Positions 49,401 to 62,598 of a DNA stretch of 64,000 nt are shown one piece after another. Made by a program: the position numbers and the translations under genes. Source of the stretch: Bugula neritina (Eukaryota > Bryozoa > Gymnolaemata > Cheilostomatida > Bugulidae); assembly GCA_964035545.1 (NCBI GenBank), contig OZ037765.1:7700698-7764697 (forward strand), in the 5' to 3' direction. How positions within the stretch are numbered: position 1 is the first letter of the stretch; every line of letters begins with the position of its first letter. Below the pieces are notes generated by a model. The model made no database searches and had not been told where the DNA came from. It saw nothing but the letters and a program-made list of their open reading frames with translations.

Positions 49401-49724
49401 TTCTACTATTTAATAAATGCAAATTGTAGCACAGCCTAAATTTACAAAAACGTAGAGACCTGCATAAATGCATTTCTTTCCCATGAGTTGATCTAATGAA
49501 AGTGAAAATTAATAAAGGTATACAAGTAGTAAAAATGAGAGTTCATTTAATCATGAAACATTATAGTTATTGGCCTATTTTCAGGTATTAGTGTGGTAGA
49601 TTTCAATGAGTGGGAGAAGATAAATGAAGAAGAAATGCGAAGGGGTGATAAAGTAGGCAAGCCGAGAGAAAAGATCATAGATGTTCATGAAATGATAAGA
49701 ATTGCAAAGTCCTTGGACAGTTGA
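43481..49724 (+). CDS. FDXR: NADPH:adrenodoxin (ferredoxin) oxidoreductase, mitochondrial
   Basis: Twelve exons: 43481-43633, 43742-43837, 44749-44877, 45067-45111, 45208-45276, 45455-45556, 46000-46197, 46326-46532, 47287-47360, 48701-48807, 49144-49311, 49585-49724. They sum to 1488 nt (495 residues) in a closed frame. The FAD enzyme passes electrons from NADPH to mitochondrial ferredoxin, for Fe-S cluster, heme A and steroid chemistry. Visible: a basic presequence ([18 protein letters not shown]); the FAD motif [35 protein letters not shown]; the [15 protein letters not shown] loop; the NADP site [15 protein letters not shown] and [25 protein letters not shown]; and [18 protein letters not shown]. 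It ends [20 protein letters not shown]. The donor of exon 7 (CGT|GTGTTG) is non-ideal but is required by phase. Introns hold a MITE at 47854-48228 and a GT-rich tract near 45700. Confidence 0.96.
45690..45775. repeat. TGTA/GT-rich microsatellite in an FDXR intron
   Basis: TATGTATGTATGTGTATATG runs into GTGTGTGTGTGT with TGTACGTGTATG variants. The Thr/His-rich minus frame here is an artefact. Confidence 0.9.
47854..48228. mobile_element. MITE with long inverted arms and 9-bp target duplication (Mutator-like)
   Basis: The 9-bp word GTTGGAGGC occurs immediately before (47845-47853) and after (48229-48237). The inner ends are inverted copies: CGGCATTTCGAAAAT on the left against the complement of ATTTTCGAAATGTCG on the right. 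Inner arm blocks also match, for example GGAAAATAGACGTTTGGAAA (from 47959) with its complement at about 48145-48170. Arms are about 100-140 bp and are built from diverged GGAAAATAGACAATT-like subrepeats. There is no coding capacity. A 9-bp duplication with long arms is typical of Mutator-like elements. It lies in an FDXR intron. Confidence 0.82.
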
Positions 49725-49991
49725 CACATTCTTAGTTTTCAATTCATATTTAATTAATTGAGCTTTTTCAGTAAATTAAGAGGGTGGTCATATTTTTATA
49801 CCCTGGCATTTCACACTGAGGATGAATAACATTTAGTTAAATACTAGTAGAATGAAGATATTTATTTAACCTCGGTGTACCTTTCACTTCTGTTACTGTA
49901 TACTCAAGTGCTGTATAATGCTTCTAGTTCTATGTATTATATCATTTTATTAATGTACATGTTTACAGTAATTGCATTATTTTGTTGGACA
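49725..49991. other. Short convergent spacer FDXR-INTS2
   Basis: Only 267 bases separate the two stop codons. It must hold both 3' UTRs or they overlap. No other feature seen. Confidence 0.6.
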
Positions 49992-52900
49992 CTAGCTGTT
50001 AGTCAATGAGCAACTCCATGGTTTTTGCTTCATCTCTTCCAGTTCGTCTAAAATATTACAATATATAAAACAAATTAATAAATGCAATAATAAAATATAT
50101 TGAAACGATACATTCTCATAAATATGCCAAAACGAAGATTTAATGCACTAGTACTGGTCCAGTTAACAATACAAAGGTGAACAGGACTGTTACTATTCGT
50201 AGCGTTTCACATTTTAGATAAAACCTCTTATAATCTCAACTATACTATTGGTTGGGTTCACTAAAAACTAAAATATTTTCATCTGAAACTTATTTAAAAT
50301 TGATTGCCTTGATTCATGTGAAACTAACTCTTTAGTTTGTTTGTTTGTTTGTTTTCTTTATTTCCATCAAAAAAAACAAAGGGACAAAAAAATACAAATA
50401 TACAACAGTAACACAAAAAGAGCTAAATTCAATTTATATATAATATCAATCGAAGTCAAGATGGGGGCCCATGTGCTCAGTAGCATAGCTATTCAAGGAA
50501 CGGGGCCCAAGTGGCAGTTGAAAAAATAGTGGGAACTATTTATTCAGATTAAGTTAAAGATTTTAGTAGGTGCTTTTTCAACAATATTTTAAATGTGGCA
50601 AAGCTTTGATGATGTCTTAAAGTATTTGGGTATTTCAGCATATAGTGGCTAGTTATTTGCATGACTTCATACTTTAAGCATCTGGAATAGTTGAGAGAAA
50701 GCTTCAAATATTCGAAGCATCACCCATTCATTTAGCAGCCTAACTAGTTTAATGGCAATGACTGTCATATATGATAGTAAATACTGACTAACCTTTGTAA
50801 GTAGCAAAGATGGGAAGGAATATTGCAAGGAGTCTCAACCAATCTTCATACAAAACAGGCATATGCTGGCACATACCATTTATACTCGGCAAGATGGGGA
50901 TTATGTTGGAGATTACACTACGAGCAGGCAACACTAAAACAGTTTCAATAAATATAACTTGTTTGATGGTGTGATAAGTATGACTACCTTTTCAAAATGC
51001 TTACTACTTTAAGTGAGCTGGTTAAATAACAATGAAGCACCATCACAGGCGCGATGTTCTTTTCATCTGAACAGCAAAATTGTTTTATTAGGTGAAAACA
51101 ATTAAATTTATCACAACAAAATAGAACCAATTTGTATTGAAACTTGGTGAATGTAAACTATTGACAGTCCTCACCTCCTATTAAGGTAACCACAGTACTG
51201 ATGCAGAGTTTGGCCATGGTGAAAGTCTTGTGAACTCCGTACTGTTCACACAGAGATGCTGTCAGTCTCACAGCAAACATCTGTTTTCAACAAACACACG
51301 AATAAAATATATCTTGTATGCAAATACACTACAAATACACACTTACTCGATATTAAACATGGCTACCAGAAAACATTTCTAAACCCTACAAAGATTATAT
51401 GACATACCTGTTTAGCAATGTCAGGTTGTGCCAATAGTTCAGGAACATAGTCTAGACATATATGCATGGAAGGTATTCCAGCTATTGCTATAGGGATTAA
51501 CTTGCTGTGGTAGCCCTGAATGAAGTACAGAGTAAATTTTCTGACAAGTTTCTAACAAAAACTTGCCATAATGGTGGATATAAAAAGTTATAACTGATAG
51601 TGATTTAGTATAGAGTTATGAAGTCAAACAGGAGTCATACCTGAAATGAAACCAACTTGGCTTGATAGGGATTATCAATTATTATTTTGTGAACTTCTGA
51701 ACAAATTAAAGTCTGTAGTTCTCTTTGATCACACAGGATGCTTTCATTGGCCTATTAAAAATAAATAATTGTGTTGACAACATAAATAATATGTTACCGG
51801 ATTTAAATAAATGACTAAATTTAGATTTTAAAGTCAAGTCAACTGTAAACTATCCAAAATATAATATTTTATGAATTTATTATCAGACAACAAAATACTT
51901 CTCATTATAAAAAGTGGTGAATACTAGAATCATATTTTTAGAGGAAGTAACTAAAAGTAAAGCTGCATACTGGTACAGCCGGCAGACAATGTTCTAACAT
52001 AATCTGAATGGTTGCGCTATCCTGAGCTGATAGCAAGCTGTAACAGATCTCCTGTGCCTCTGTCAGAGCCACTGTTCCATGTGGCTGTTTGTTCTGCCAG
52101 TGAAGAGTGAAATAGCGATTGGAAGCTCTGGAGTAAACTCCTATGAGATGCAGCAGGATGACTAAGAGATCCGGCTGCCTGGAATACAAATTCAGCAAGG
52201 TCATGTAAATTTGTCTGAATAACTGTTTTTAGAGACAATGCCAGTTTAAAGGGCAAATTATGCACTGTTGCTGCAGCACTTCATGGCAGAAATATATAAA
52301 TACATAAAAAAGAAATGGGAACCATTATTACTACAATAACACCGGCACGCAGATGTTAAATGTGCCTCCATCATTTACAGTTCATATTTGGAGTCACCAT
52401 CAAACTATCAAAAAGTACTTTAGGACATAATAAACATGTGAAAGCCCCATGAGTTGTTCGGAAATGTTTTAGTCACATGATCAAAGATTAGGTCCATGTG
52501 TAGAGCTACACACCTGCAGGTGGGCAAGCACTGCAGGACCAACAGAGGGTCTGTCACCAGCTGATCTTCTTTCAGAGAGCCATGTTGATTGCGTAGAACC
52601 TTTACTGTCTCCAGATAAAGACTACAATTAACTAACATCCATCAACTACAAGTTGTACCAAACAGCTACAGAAACTATTAGTCAACAATTTTCTTTTCTT
52701 ATTAAAAATGGCAAATTGTCTACAGTGATTACTTCATAGATCTTTTAAAATCTACTAGAATTGGGCACATATTTTATTAAACCACCAACATCGAATCAAA
52801 TAAACAAATTGATGATCAATCAGAGACCAAACACTTGGTTCATAATATCACTTTCAAATAGATTTATTATTATTTTCACTATGCGTCATTTCAAAACATA

Positions 52901-55900
52901 AACAAAATTAATTTAAAAAGTGCTCTAGTGGCACTAAAACTTTTTAAGGGAATGTATTGTCTTACATTGCCAACAGCCATGCTTACCGTTCAGGAGCGAT
53001 TCTGCTGTAAGCCAGCCACGTCTGAGCCATTGTTAACGTCATATGTCTGGGTATGCAATCGGCAGGAGAGGACTGGACCAACTTGATGCTGTCTAACAGC
53101 ACAGGCAGCGTGTCTGCAGAAAGACTCTCCGATGCCAATCTCAACTTTATGTACTGCTTGTATATTGAGTCCATACTGCTCTCTCCTGGCAATGGCAACA
53201 GGCAAGTATTTCTATGAATGGCGAGATTCAAAAACAAATACGCCATACCAAAGAAGTGAAAAGTTATTGAATTTGCTGAATAACGAACCTGAAAGATGGG
53301 GAGAGAATAGCTTTACCAGCAGATTAGACTTTTGATGAGTTGAAGTATCAAACAGCCACATGTCTGCCTTGCATATCTGAGGCATGTTAGTGTAGAGGAG
53401 CCTACAAGCAGCATGCTGTTTGTTCATCATATGGTGAAGGTCATAGGTCAATTTACTTACATAAATGAAATGTGTTTCATAACAACACATTTCAGCATAT
53501 TAACAGGTAGAAGTAGCAAGATAATGCATAACACAAAGTTAAATTATACTTTTCCGTAATTTTCGGTCTCTATATTGTAGAATATATGTTCACAGTGTAT
53601 AAAACATCACATTGGCTAGAATCAGTAATTAGTAAGGGATTTTGAGTGGTGAATTACTTTGATTGATAAACTCACTTGACCAGAGAGGCATACAGAGAGC
53701 TGCATTGGTACCGATGCTCATAGGCCTTCACCATAAGCAGTTTGGTTGGTATGCTTGACATTAGCTCACCACTGTAAGGCTTGAAAGGTCGTTTCTTTGA
53801 TGCTAGTGCTAGATTACAAACAAGTGTTTATTTCAACTGCACAACTAGAGGATAGAGACAAGTTTAATGCAAACTAAAATACTTCATTTTCAAGTTTTTT
53901 TCTTCAGCCTAAGTTCTTTTATAAAATAGTGTGGATATGGCATTTGACCCCTACCTGGTTCTGTGTAGACAGCTTCTTGGTGAGAGAGTACGTAGTAGAG
54001 GAAGACCAGTTGAGATGCTAAGTGCTTGTTAGTGCTCTTCTCAAACTGGTCTCTGATTCGCTGTTCGTCTAGCTGGGGGTTGGCAGATCGCATGTTGTGT
54101 TGTTGAGGGGTGGTGGTGGCCACATAGAGGGTGATCATTTGCTGAACCATTGGATGCAGAGGCAGGGCTACATTAGCCAGCTGTACATATATAGTAGGCA
54201 GTCAGTCTAAACACCAAGATATAGAACTTGTTCTGTTTAAAGTCTATATCCCTGTAACAACCTCTGATGACAGAGTTCTAAGTGGGCTAAGAACAGTGCC
54301 TGACTATGCTGGAAACATAGTTTGAGGACTTTTGCTGGAGTACAGCAGCTATTAGTATCAGATGCTCTTCCTGACATCACCAATAGTTGGGGATCAACCC
54401 CAGAACCTGTCAGCCAGTGCTGTCAATGTTAGACATTGACCAAAATACAAACTTACAGTTAAATAAAATTAGAAACTAAAAACATTTTGATATGGCAATT
54501 CTCTCTTCACTTTAGCTAACACTCCCTTTATACAACACCATTTACAAGTTAAGCAAGCTAATGTGGATTATTTGTATCAAGAGTTACTTACAAATATCAG
54601 ATAAGTTATAAGTGTGAAAAATGAAAGTTCAAGGTCACCTGTTGAGTTATCCATTCCGAAATAGACACGTTATGCTTTGAAAAAGCTCGGCTCTTTAATA
54701 GTTGACAAACGCAATGAATAGGCAGATACCCCTTCATGTTTGCATTGAGATTCTCAGTCACTGAGAGTAAAACTGTGAGCTGGGATATTACCTAATAGCA
54801 AAGAAACAATACAATACTTTGCAAATACAAATAACAGCAACTGTAGTGATGAAAGAGTCATATCAACTAAATAAATAACTTTATTAGCCTGAAATTTCTA
54901 AATCATGAATACACAAAACTACTGTTTCTCCAATCTAATATTCTTTTCCAAAACAACTGAAGCTGACCAAGTCACTAATCATTTGCAAAAGTTTCCAATA
55001 GTTTACATACCGATTCCGTAAAGACTTCATAGGTGATGATTTGCTTTAATATAGTATTCGAAAGCTTCACAGCAGATGGCTAAAATTCAAAATATGTTTA
55101 AATTATCAATTTATAAAACATGTATATAATGCTTGATGTATACATATTGATAATATAGATACCATACATTATTTTATATTCAGTTCTAGTGTATTAACTT
55201 GAATCAACATTTGAAAAACTGTCAGCAGTAAGTTTGAGTACTGACAAACACAGCAGTTTGAAGTTATCACCACGTCAGACTAATGGTATAAAAAAGGCAC
55301 AAAGTACAAATTCCACTGTAGGCAAACAAGTGGTGCAGCATATAAAATCCATCTGCTAAATATTAATAAATGAACAGTTTAAAGAGAATTAACAGATGAT
55401 TTCAGAGAACTGACCTTAATATTCAAGTATGAGGCTACCATTTCAGAAATGGTTGTCAGCTGGTTACCATGGTAATGAATAGCTATAAGCAACAGAAACT
55501 GTCCAATGCCTGTGTCATTACACCTAGTATTGAATAAACACAACAAATTTATGACCATACAAAACTAATTAAAAATGTATAGCACACAATGTAAGAAATG
55601 AAATCAGCTTTAAAAATTATTAGCACATAAAGAAAAGCAATGCAGAGTAAATAATGCATTTGGAGGAAAATTAAAGAGTCATTTGTTAAAACAAAATTAA
55701 GCTCAAACTTTAATAATTTCATTCAAAAACCTAATAAATTGATGACAAATCCAATACAAATAGCTTAGAAATGAGCTGAGCAAGAAGTTAACATGTCTGT
55801 GTAACTTTTCAGATTGCACCACATTGAACCAAAAGCCTAAATTAAGTACTGAAAGCAGATTAATTAGGTCCCTTGATGGTTTTAGTTACTACGGACAATT

Positions 55901-58900
55901 AAATAGTAAAAATAACTACAATACAAGTTTCTATTTATACTATCCCATCATGGATTCAGAAATATTTTCCATATAAGAACTAAATCCAAGGAACAGAATA
56001 TTTGAACATATGAAAAAGCTCTAGAAAACTGGGATCCAGTGTGACAACTTACTGAGTATACAGAGTTTTTTTGTCAGCCAAACCACGCAACCAGACTGAG
56101 AGTTTGTGTGAGTAAGCAGACATCTGGTGTATACTCGCTATGACAAGACACAGTGCCAACATCGTTAGTCGCATCTCTTTTTCTGTTCCTAGAGGTAACT
56201 GCGGAAATATCTTAAACATTTTCTCTAACTCAGATTCGGTGAATCTACAAGAAAATGCGAGTAAATAAAATGCAAAGAGAGCTAAATAGATACAACAATG
56301 AATGTAGTGCATATTTGGATTAGCCATTATTGTCTATTAAACATACTTATAGTTGTTGAGTTCACGAAGGCAGCCACACAACCTAATAAGTGTAGTCAGC
56401 CGGTAGAAAGTAGAGCTGGTAAAGACACTTTCTCTCACTAACGCATCTAATTCCTTGTCAATAGTTCGCCGTATCATAGCCAGCAGCTCCGAGTCTTCAG
56501 GTGAAGCCTGGTGATAAAGGAGCAAAATTCTGGTTAAATAAACTTTACAGACATCACATAGAAAGAAGATAAGAAACGTACCATTAAAACAACAGAATTT
56601 ACATGTTTTCAACAAACCAAGTGAGTGCCATAGCCACTGCCAATATTGAAAAAAAAACTAATGGCAATAATTGCACATACTTTCTGCAAAACAACCATTT
56701 GGCTACAACTACTGTATTTACTAGTAAAACTTTTAAAATGAATATTTCAGCTAATGTAAAGAATCACCTGATTTTTAGTAACAAGTAAAGACTTTGCTAG
56801 TCTTCTGTGAGTGAAAATAAACTCTGAAAGTTTATTAATAGAAGCTGATCCTCCTTCATCTTCACTAATATACAAGTAGGCCAAAACTTGTGGTAACTTA
56901 TTGTAAGTAACCTAAAGAGTAGAACAACCCCAGATGCATCAACAACATTAGGATGAGTATGCACAGGCCTATAGGATCTGCATTATCGCTGCATGTTGAA
57001 CAGTGTATTTAAAATAACTACTTTAAAAATAACTTGTGATGGGATAAGTCAAGAGTTTCTTTTACTGTAATAAGTATACTTGAAAATAAACATTTCCTCA
57101 CAACATAAAATTGATGATTTCATCAACAGTTTACACAAATGGTTATAAAGGAAACACAACTCTAATAATCAACATGAGGTGTTGTAAAAATGTCAATAGA
57201 AGAGTTAAAACTTACACATGTTTTGGTGGCTTGTGAAATGGCAGTTGGACTAAGTCGACAAATATGACGGATAATGTCAATCCTGACTTGAGTTACACTG
57301 TCCGGGTGATCGAGATGTGAGCTTTTAATCAGGTTACAGCACACTACAGTAAATATATAGTTGAATAAGTGCCATGATATCCTTTACAACCGTGTATAAT
57401 AGGTCATAGCTGATACAAGTATTACAATTGGTGGGAATACAAGTTTACATATTCATATTGAAAATGCATAAACAAGTATTCTGAATTATTAAAAAACCAA
57501 AAATTACCATTTTGTTAAATCAATTGAATATATAAATGTAAATTATAATGATGAAAACTTAGTGAAACCATTAATACAAATCAACACTAGGTTCAAAACT
57601 GTTCACACTACAAGCACGCACACAATATCACGTGTGTTGTATATACATGACTCTAGCTTCTATTTATAAATCTACATAGACATCTAATTATAAAAGCAGT
57701 TAAAATTGATGTTTCACCCCTATTGCTGTCTATTATACATGAATTATAATGCCTATTTTAGGATACTGGATAAACTATTTACTTATAGATATAGTACTTT
57801 ATGCACACCATAGGGCATACCTTCAGCAGCTGACCAAGGAGAGTTTATAATAAGACTCAAAATCATATCCAAAGGATTGTTAAGATACAGTAGCGCTTCA
57901 ATAACATCGCACAATGGAAAGAGGGAAGGTAACTCTGCAAAACCAAAAGAATAATAATAAATAACAAATGAAAATAATAATTCTTTAACAGCTACAGCTG
58001 CTGTGATGCGCAGCCTTAACATTGTAATAGATTCCAGTAGAAATAAGAATTGACAAAATTGATTATATTCTACTCAAAATACATATATGCAGACAGAATT
58101 CAATTTTTTCGAACTATTCATAAAAATAAACATGATTGCAAACCAAGCCTATTGCTTTTTAATAGATACAAGCTTTTGCCTGTTATAGTAACTCTTAATT
58201 CAACCACATAAAAAATTAAAATGAGTTGATTTCCTTAAATATCAGTAAACACAATCATAATTGGTTACTTTTTCTGTCCCAATCAATGACTTTTGCATGA
58301 TTTGAACTCATGCATGAAAATTCACATCATCAATGTGTTTCAATACAAAATTAATCAAGTTGCTTACATAGGCCATAACCCCAAACCACTACAAATTAGA
58401 AAATTTGTTATCAGTGAACATGCTTACCATGAAGAGCGATACATATCAACTTAGTAATCCAATCTCTAAACAGAGACAGTTGGAGGATAGGAGCAGGAAT
58501 TATTCCAGAGAATTTACCATCAGCTGTCTAAAAATAGTATGAAGCTTCCAGACAATGTTGTGAACACCACTTACCATATGTTAAAACTTACCAGTGCAAG
58601 CTGGCTGCTGATTCTAACATTGAGAGACTTGGCATCAGTTAATTGGCATTAAAAAAAATTATGTCATGGTATCTACCCAATATCTGGATTAGGTTTTAAC
58701 AACCACTGCACAATATAAATTTCCTTGTATACCTATCAAAAGTTTATTATTTAAATTTTCCCAACAAACCTTTTCAGAAGTCAAGGAAATAAGCCATTTC
58801 ACTTCAGTTATTATAATTTTGAACTGTTGCGCTACAGAGTAGCTCTCAAAGTTAGCTATGACATCATCTGAATAGTTCATAGACACTGAATCTCCTGCAT

Positions 58901-59338
58901 CACACTGCTTTTTTCTAAAATTATATAAAATGACAACTAATAATGAAACAGTAGCTTATGATTTAATCTATCTTATTCTGTGTTTCCATGTAATACCAAA
59001 CAAACATTATGTTCAAAAAGGAAAACAAAACTAAGAAAAAAATCAACTAACCTGAGAGCTAATTGACTATGGCAATCGAATGCTATCTCATTAAAGTCAG
59101 CTGACAAACAGGCTATGAGATTATTTACTTCACTAAAACTCAGAAGAACCTGTGTGAGTGATTGTCTTTTTCTCTGAAGAGGAGCGTCTATATCGGCCAA
59201 GGAACACAAGCTGCATCTCGTTAGAAGTGGTAAAGCACATTTCAGCTGACTTAAGCTGCACTCAACAATTTTGTCGAAATCACAGCTTTCCAGTAATCCA
59301 AAAAACGTTCTATCAATAGTTGATGGTAAAACCGACAT
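49992..59338 (-). CDS. INTS2: Integrator complex subunit 2
   Basis: Large minus-strand gene with about 24 exons. INTS2 is a helical-repeat scaffold of the nuclear Integrator complex, which cleaves snRNA and attenuated mRNA transcripts. Exons recognised (approximate): 59338-59052, 58915-58770, 58612-58591, 58526-58426, 57936-57819, 57343-57213, 56912-56768, 56506-56348, 56246-56052, 55525-55413, 55079-55011, 54793-54641, 54182-53954, 53810-53677, 53402-53290, 53205-52987, 52640-52515, 52182-51970, 51752-51638, 51515-51409, 51281-51178, about 51069-50990, about 50924-50798, 50047-49992. Landmarks: ELPSLFPLCDVIEALLYLNN, NANMKGYLPIHCVCQLLKSR, LASQLVFLYYVLSHQEAVY, SAQDSATIQIMLEHCLP and GIPSMHICLDYVPELLAQP, in family order. 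The start ATG at 59338 follows an acceptor (TTGTTAG) by ten bases, so a 5' UTR exon, or an in-frame upstream extension, is expected. Some exon edges, especially 52182-52640 and the C terminus, are uncertain. Confidence 0.92.
50336..50525 (-). mobile_element. Candidate 3' end of a 5'-truncated LINE
   Basis: Read on the minus strand it ends GATGGAAATAAAGAAAACAAAC followed by (AAAC)n, with a GC-richer body (about 50455-50520, GGGGCCCA twice in opposite orientation). An AATAAA plus a short tandem tail is typical of the 3' ends of RTE/CR1-like retrotransposons. It sits in the last INTS2 intron in the gene's sense orientation. No coding part is present. Confidence 0.45.
54250..54450 (-). mobile_element. 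tRNA-derived SINE, copy 1
   Basis: Minus-strand copy in an INTS2 intron. It contains a B-box-like GGGGTTGATCCCCA, then GGTGATGTCAGGAAGAGCAT and CCTCAAACTATGTTTCCAGC and TTAGCCCACTTAGAA. The body matches the plus-strand copy at 59447. The 5' A-box portion is diverged or missing. Confidence 0.7.
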
Positions 59339-59446
59339 GTCAATCTTCCTAACAAATAAAAAGCTTTAGTTTAATAGAACATATAAATGATAAACATTCA
59401 GTATACATACTTTTCACAATGACTATTAAATTTAGTTATTTAAAGG

Positions 59447-59640
59447 AGCAGTCATAGTCTAGTGGTTAAAGTATTGATCTAATCAGCGCTAGAATAGGAG
59501 TTAAGGCATGACTACTGGTGATATCAGGAAAAGCATTTGATCATAATTACTTCTGAGCAACAGCAAATGTCCCCAAACTATGTTGCATGCATGACAAGAG
59601 GACAACCCTTAGCCACTTACAAACCCTTAGCTGCAAAGGC
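59447..59640 (+). mobile_element. tRNA-derived SINE, copy 2
   Basis: Starts with a tRNA-like head: A box TAGTCTAGTGG (about 59456-59466, Glu/Asp-tRNA-like) and a degenerate B box GAGTTAAGGC. The body follows: GGTGATATCAGGAAAAGCAT, CCCCAAACTATGTTGCATGC and TTAGCCACTTA, all in the same order as the INTS2 intron copy. The 72-residue frame across it is not a gene. Confidence 0.72.
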
Positions 59641-62577
59641 TTACAGAAAGATAAAGATGCTAAACAAATGCGAGTTCTTTTTATTACATTTAATTACTAA
59701 TACTGATCAAAGTTTTACTCCAACTTTTAGAATTCTATGTTTAAGAATAATTTAATAAATTTCATTGTTGGCTTGAAAAGTAGCAGCGCATCCTTAATTT
59801 AATTATTGATAATCATGATGAATTATCAATAATTTTACTTAATTAGTATACACTGGAAATGCATTTCATTTAGTTTTTCTGAAAAATAAGTATAAAACAT
59901 TAAAAAGAGGTCTAAGTAATACTAATTTTAACTAAATCTAATAGCAATACTTTATTAGTATAACGAAATCTAATACTAATACTATGACCCACAGTATTAC
60001 TATTGTATTAGTATTAGCATAAACTTAAAGCATGAAACATGAACTATGAAGTAAAATTTACAATTACTGAGAGCCAGAGTGAGTGTCACACTTGCTGTTC
60101 ATACTGATATGATACTCACACTAACTCTAAGTATCAGTTACAGTATGAGCAGCGACTGTGAGTGTGAGTATCAGTGTGACACTGATAGTGAAACTCTCAC
60201 AATTACTGTAGTAATCCGTATTAAACTTAATGTTACTGTTAGTTGCACTCTGACTTGGCCTTGCAGACTTTCAAATAGTAATACTAGTAGTACTCATACT
60301 AATACTAATAGTAATAGTAACAACTAATACGAAGTGAAAGTCAAAGAGTAAGACTAAGAGTAAGACGTTGCAAACCGCCAAATATTTTACACTTTACAGG
60401 TTAACTATTACAATTTTGAGTTCGTTACACCATTGATTGTTTGCACGGATGACTGAGACATAACTATGATTTAAGGCCATTACATCACTTTGACTATCAT
60501 AATTGTAAGTAATTATTACAAACTTGTGTGATAACTGATATTACTATTACTATTACTATTAGTATTACTGATAGTGATATTCATATTACTTCATCGCCAG
60601 GTTTATTGCTATGACCTTGACAAAGACTTACTATAAGTGACTTGACTTTAAAAATTATGCTATGTATACGGTCAATGTCGAATATTTAGCGCAACAATAT
60701 ATAGCACGTTTTTGTTAGGTAAGTTTGAACATGCTGAGTTTATGCACAAAAGTAAATTAATTTAATATTTTTTGAAACGTATATAATTATTTTCAAATGT
60801 GTAACAATTTAAAAACAAGTTAGTTTAAACAATTCAGTTCGAAATAGAAATTCACTCGGCGAGAAAATGTCCGCGCAGTATGTAATGAGCGGGATAGGCC
60901 TTTTCACAACTAGCGTCGTCTGACAAAAAACCAGCGCCTGTCCAATTTACTGAAGTGAACACACGCACAGCACCAGTAGACATCGATCTTTATATCGGTA
61001 GCATTTCACAATTTTCGTTCATCAGTTTATGTATAACTAATCACTTTACTTGATATTATCAAGGTACAGTTGCAATCATTCCTTCTCTTATAGTTATAGT
61101 GATTATTTCAATTCAAAATTCGTGAATACTATAACTATAAGTATAACATTAGATGATAAGTATAACCGTATTTGATTATTTCACTATTTGAATTTTAACC
61201 TACCAAGTTCAAATTGGAGTACTATTTGAATTTCTTTTTGACTTTCAGTAATCAATATATTTTATATCTAATTCTATTACATTTACTATTAGTATTATAT
61301 TTGTGGTGATAAATTGCACTCAAAATTGCTGTTGCACTCGCATGTCATTTTTAATTTTGTGATACAAGTTCAATTTGAATTTCATCATGGTCAGTATGAT
61401 TATTATCGATGTCATCATCATTAGATCATCCTGGTATCCATAGTGGTAGGTAGTACTGTGGTAGGAATATTCAGGAATACGATTACTGAGAGTGGGTGAT
61501 AATCATTGAGATAATAGTAATACAATTTCAATTACGAAATCAAAATGAACTCAGAGTCACGTGGTCATCTCTGTCATAAAATCTTTCCCAGTGGATACCT
61601 TGTTATTCGTAGGCCTTTTCTTGTATGATTGCAAGCTTTCCCCGATAATTAATTGGGTTGATATTGAAAAAAAACTTTTAGAACTGCTAATTATCACTAG
61701 AGTTAAGCGCCCTTTGTTGTTGAGCTGAGTGCACAATAGCGAAACAAGTTGAGAAATATTGAAAAAATTGGGGTCGCATGATGTCTCTTCATCATATATC
61801 CACTTGTCACCAAGGAGACCCGCTATTCTTAGACTTTTCTTGCATTATAGCATAGTTGACCCGATCATTTCTTGGGCGTATATTCAAGGAAGTTTTTGGA
61901 GCTGCTAATCGACACTAAGTGACCTACCCTTCTCGTGTTAAACTTAAGGCATACCATAGGCAAAATAAGTTTTAGTTTTGCGCACAGGCTGCCAGCAGTA
62001 AAGTCACAGCAGGTTGATTTTCTCAAAAATAAGAGTTGTTGAATATTGCGATTTTTTAAAACACAAAGTTGATTGGTTGTTGTGTTTAAAACTAAAATAA
62101 GTACTGATTATTTACTATAAAACTAAGTATAGATTTTGTATATAATAAATAAATTTTAAGTTGGATTAAATTTTATGGCCATCCATCTCTGATCATCGCG
62201 GTGATTAGTCATGACATTACTATTGAGAGTTAAACTTATTAAATTAATCCTATATGTATAAGCTACAGTTATAATAATTATAAGTATATCATCTTTTTAA
62301 TGCTGATCGCTTCAGGATGTAGCTTAATATTCAAACTTTTCCTTCAAAGTATTAAGTAAACATTGTGCTATGACTTTATAGCATTGATATTAATATTTGT
62401 CATTAATGTTGTGTAATAAAAGCATGAGCTCAAAAACTGTAGAACACTGGTGTTTAATGTGATGTTATGTATTAGTTTTTTGCGGCTATTCAATAAATAT
62501 GCTGATGTTGTTTACATTTTTGAACACACTAAAATGTAATGCCCTCTTTTGCATTTTTTAATTTGAAATGGTTTTAG
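59641..62577. other. INTS2-CPEB divergent region
   Basis: About 59910-60340 and 60530-60580 are cryptic simple sequence (AATACTAATAGTAA, GTGAGTGTGAGTATCAGTGT). A GC/CpG-richer patch at about 60855-60985 (CGGCGAGAAAATGTCCGCGC, ACTAGCGTCGTCTGAC) may be the promoter for one or both flanking genes. The 330-base Leu/Thr frame at 60079 is repeat-derived. The rest is AT-rich without recognisable exons. Confidence 0.5.
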
Positions 62578-62598
62578 GTTCACAAGTTGTCGCCTTCA

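Noticed and set aside
50870-51200. INTS2 exon starting at the TTTTAG acceptor near 50935
   Set aside because: Phase from the preceding exon gives a stop; the inner acceptor CTCGTAG near 50925 restores the frame and was preferred.
53132-53335. Plus-strand frame antisense to INTS2
   Set aside because: Mirror of INTS2 exons on the minus strand.
59537-59755. 72-residue plus-strand frame
   Set aside because: Overlaps the SINE copy and lacks splice or family support.
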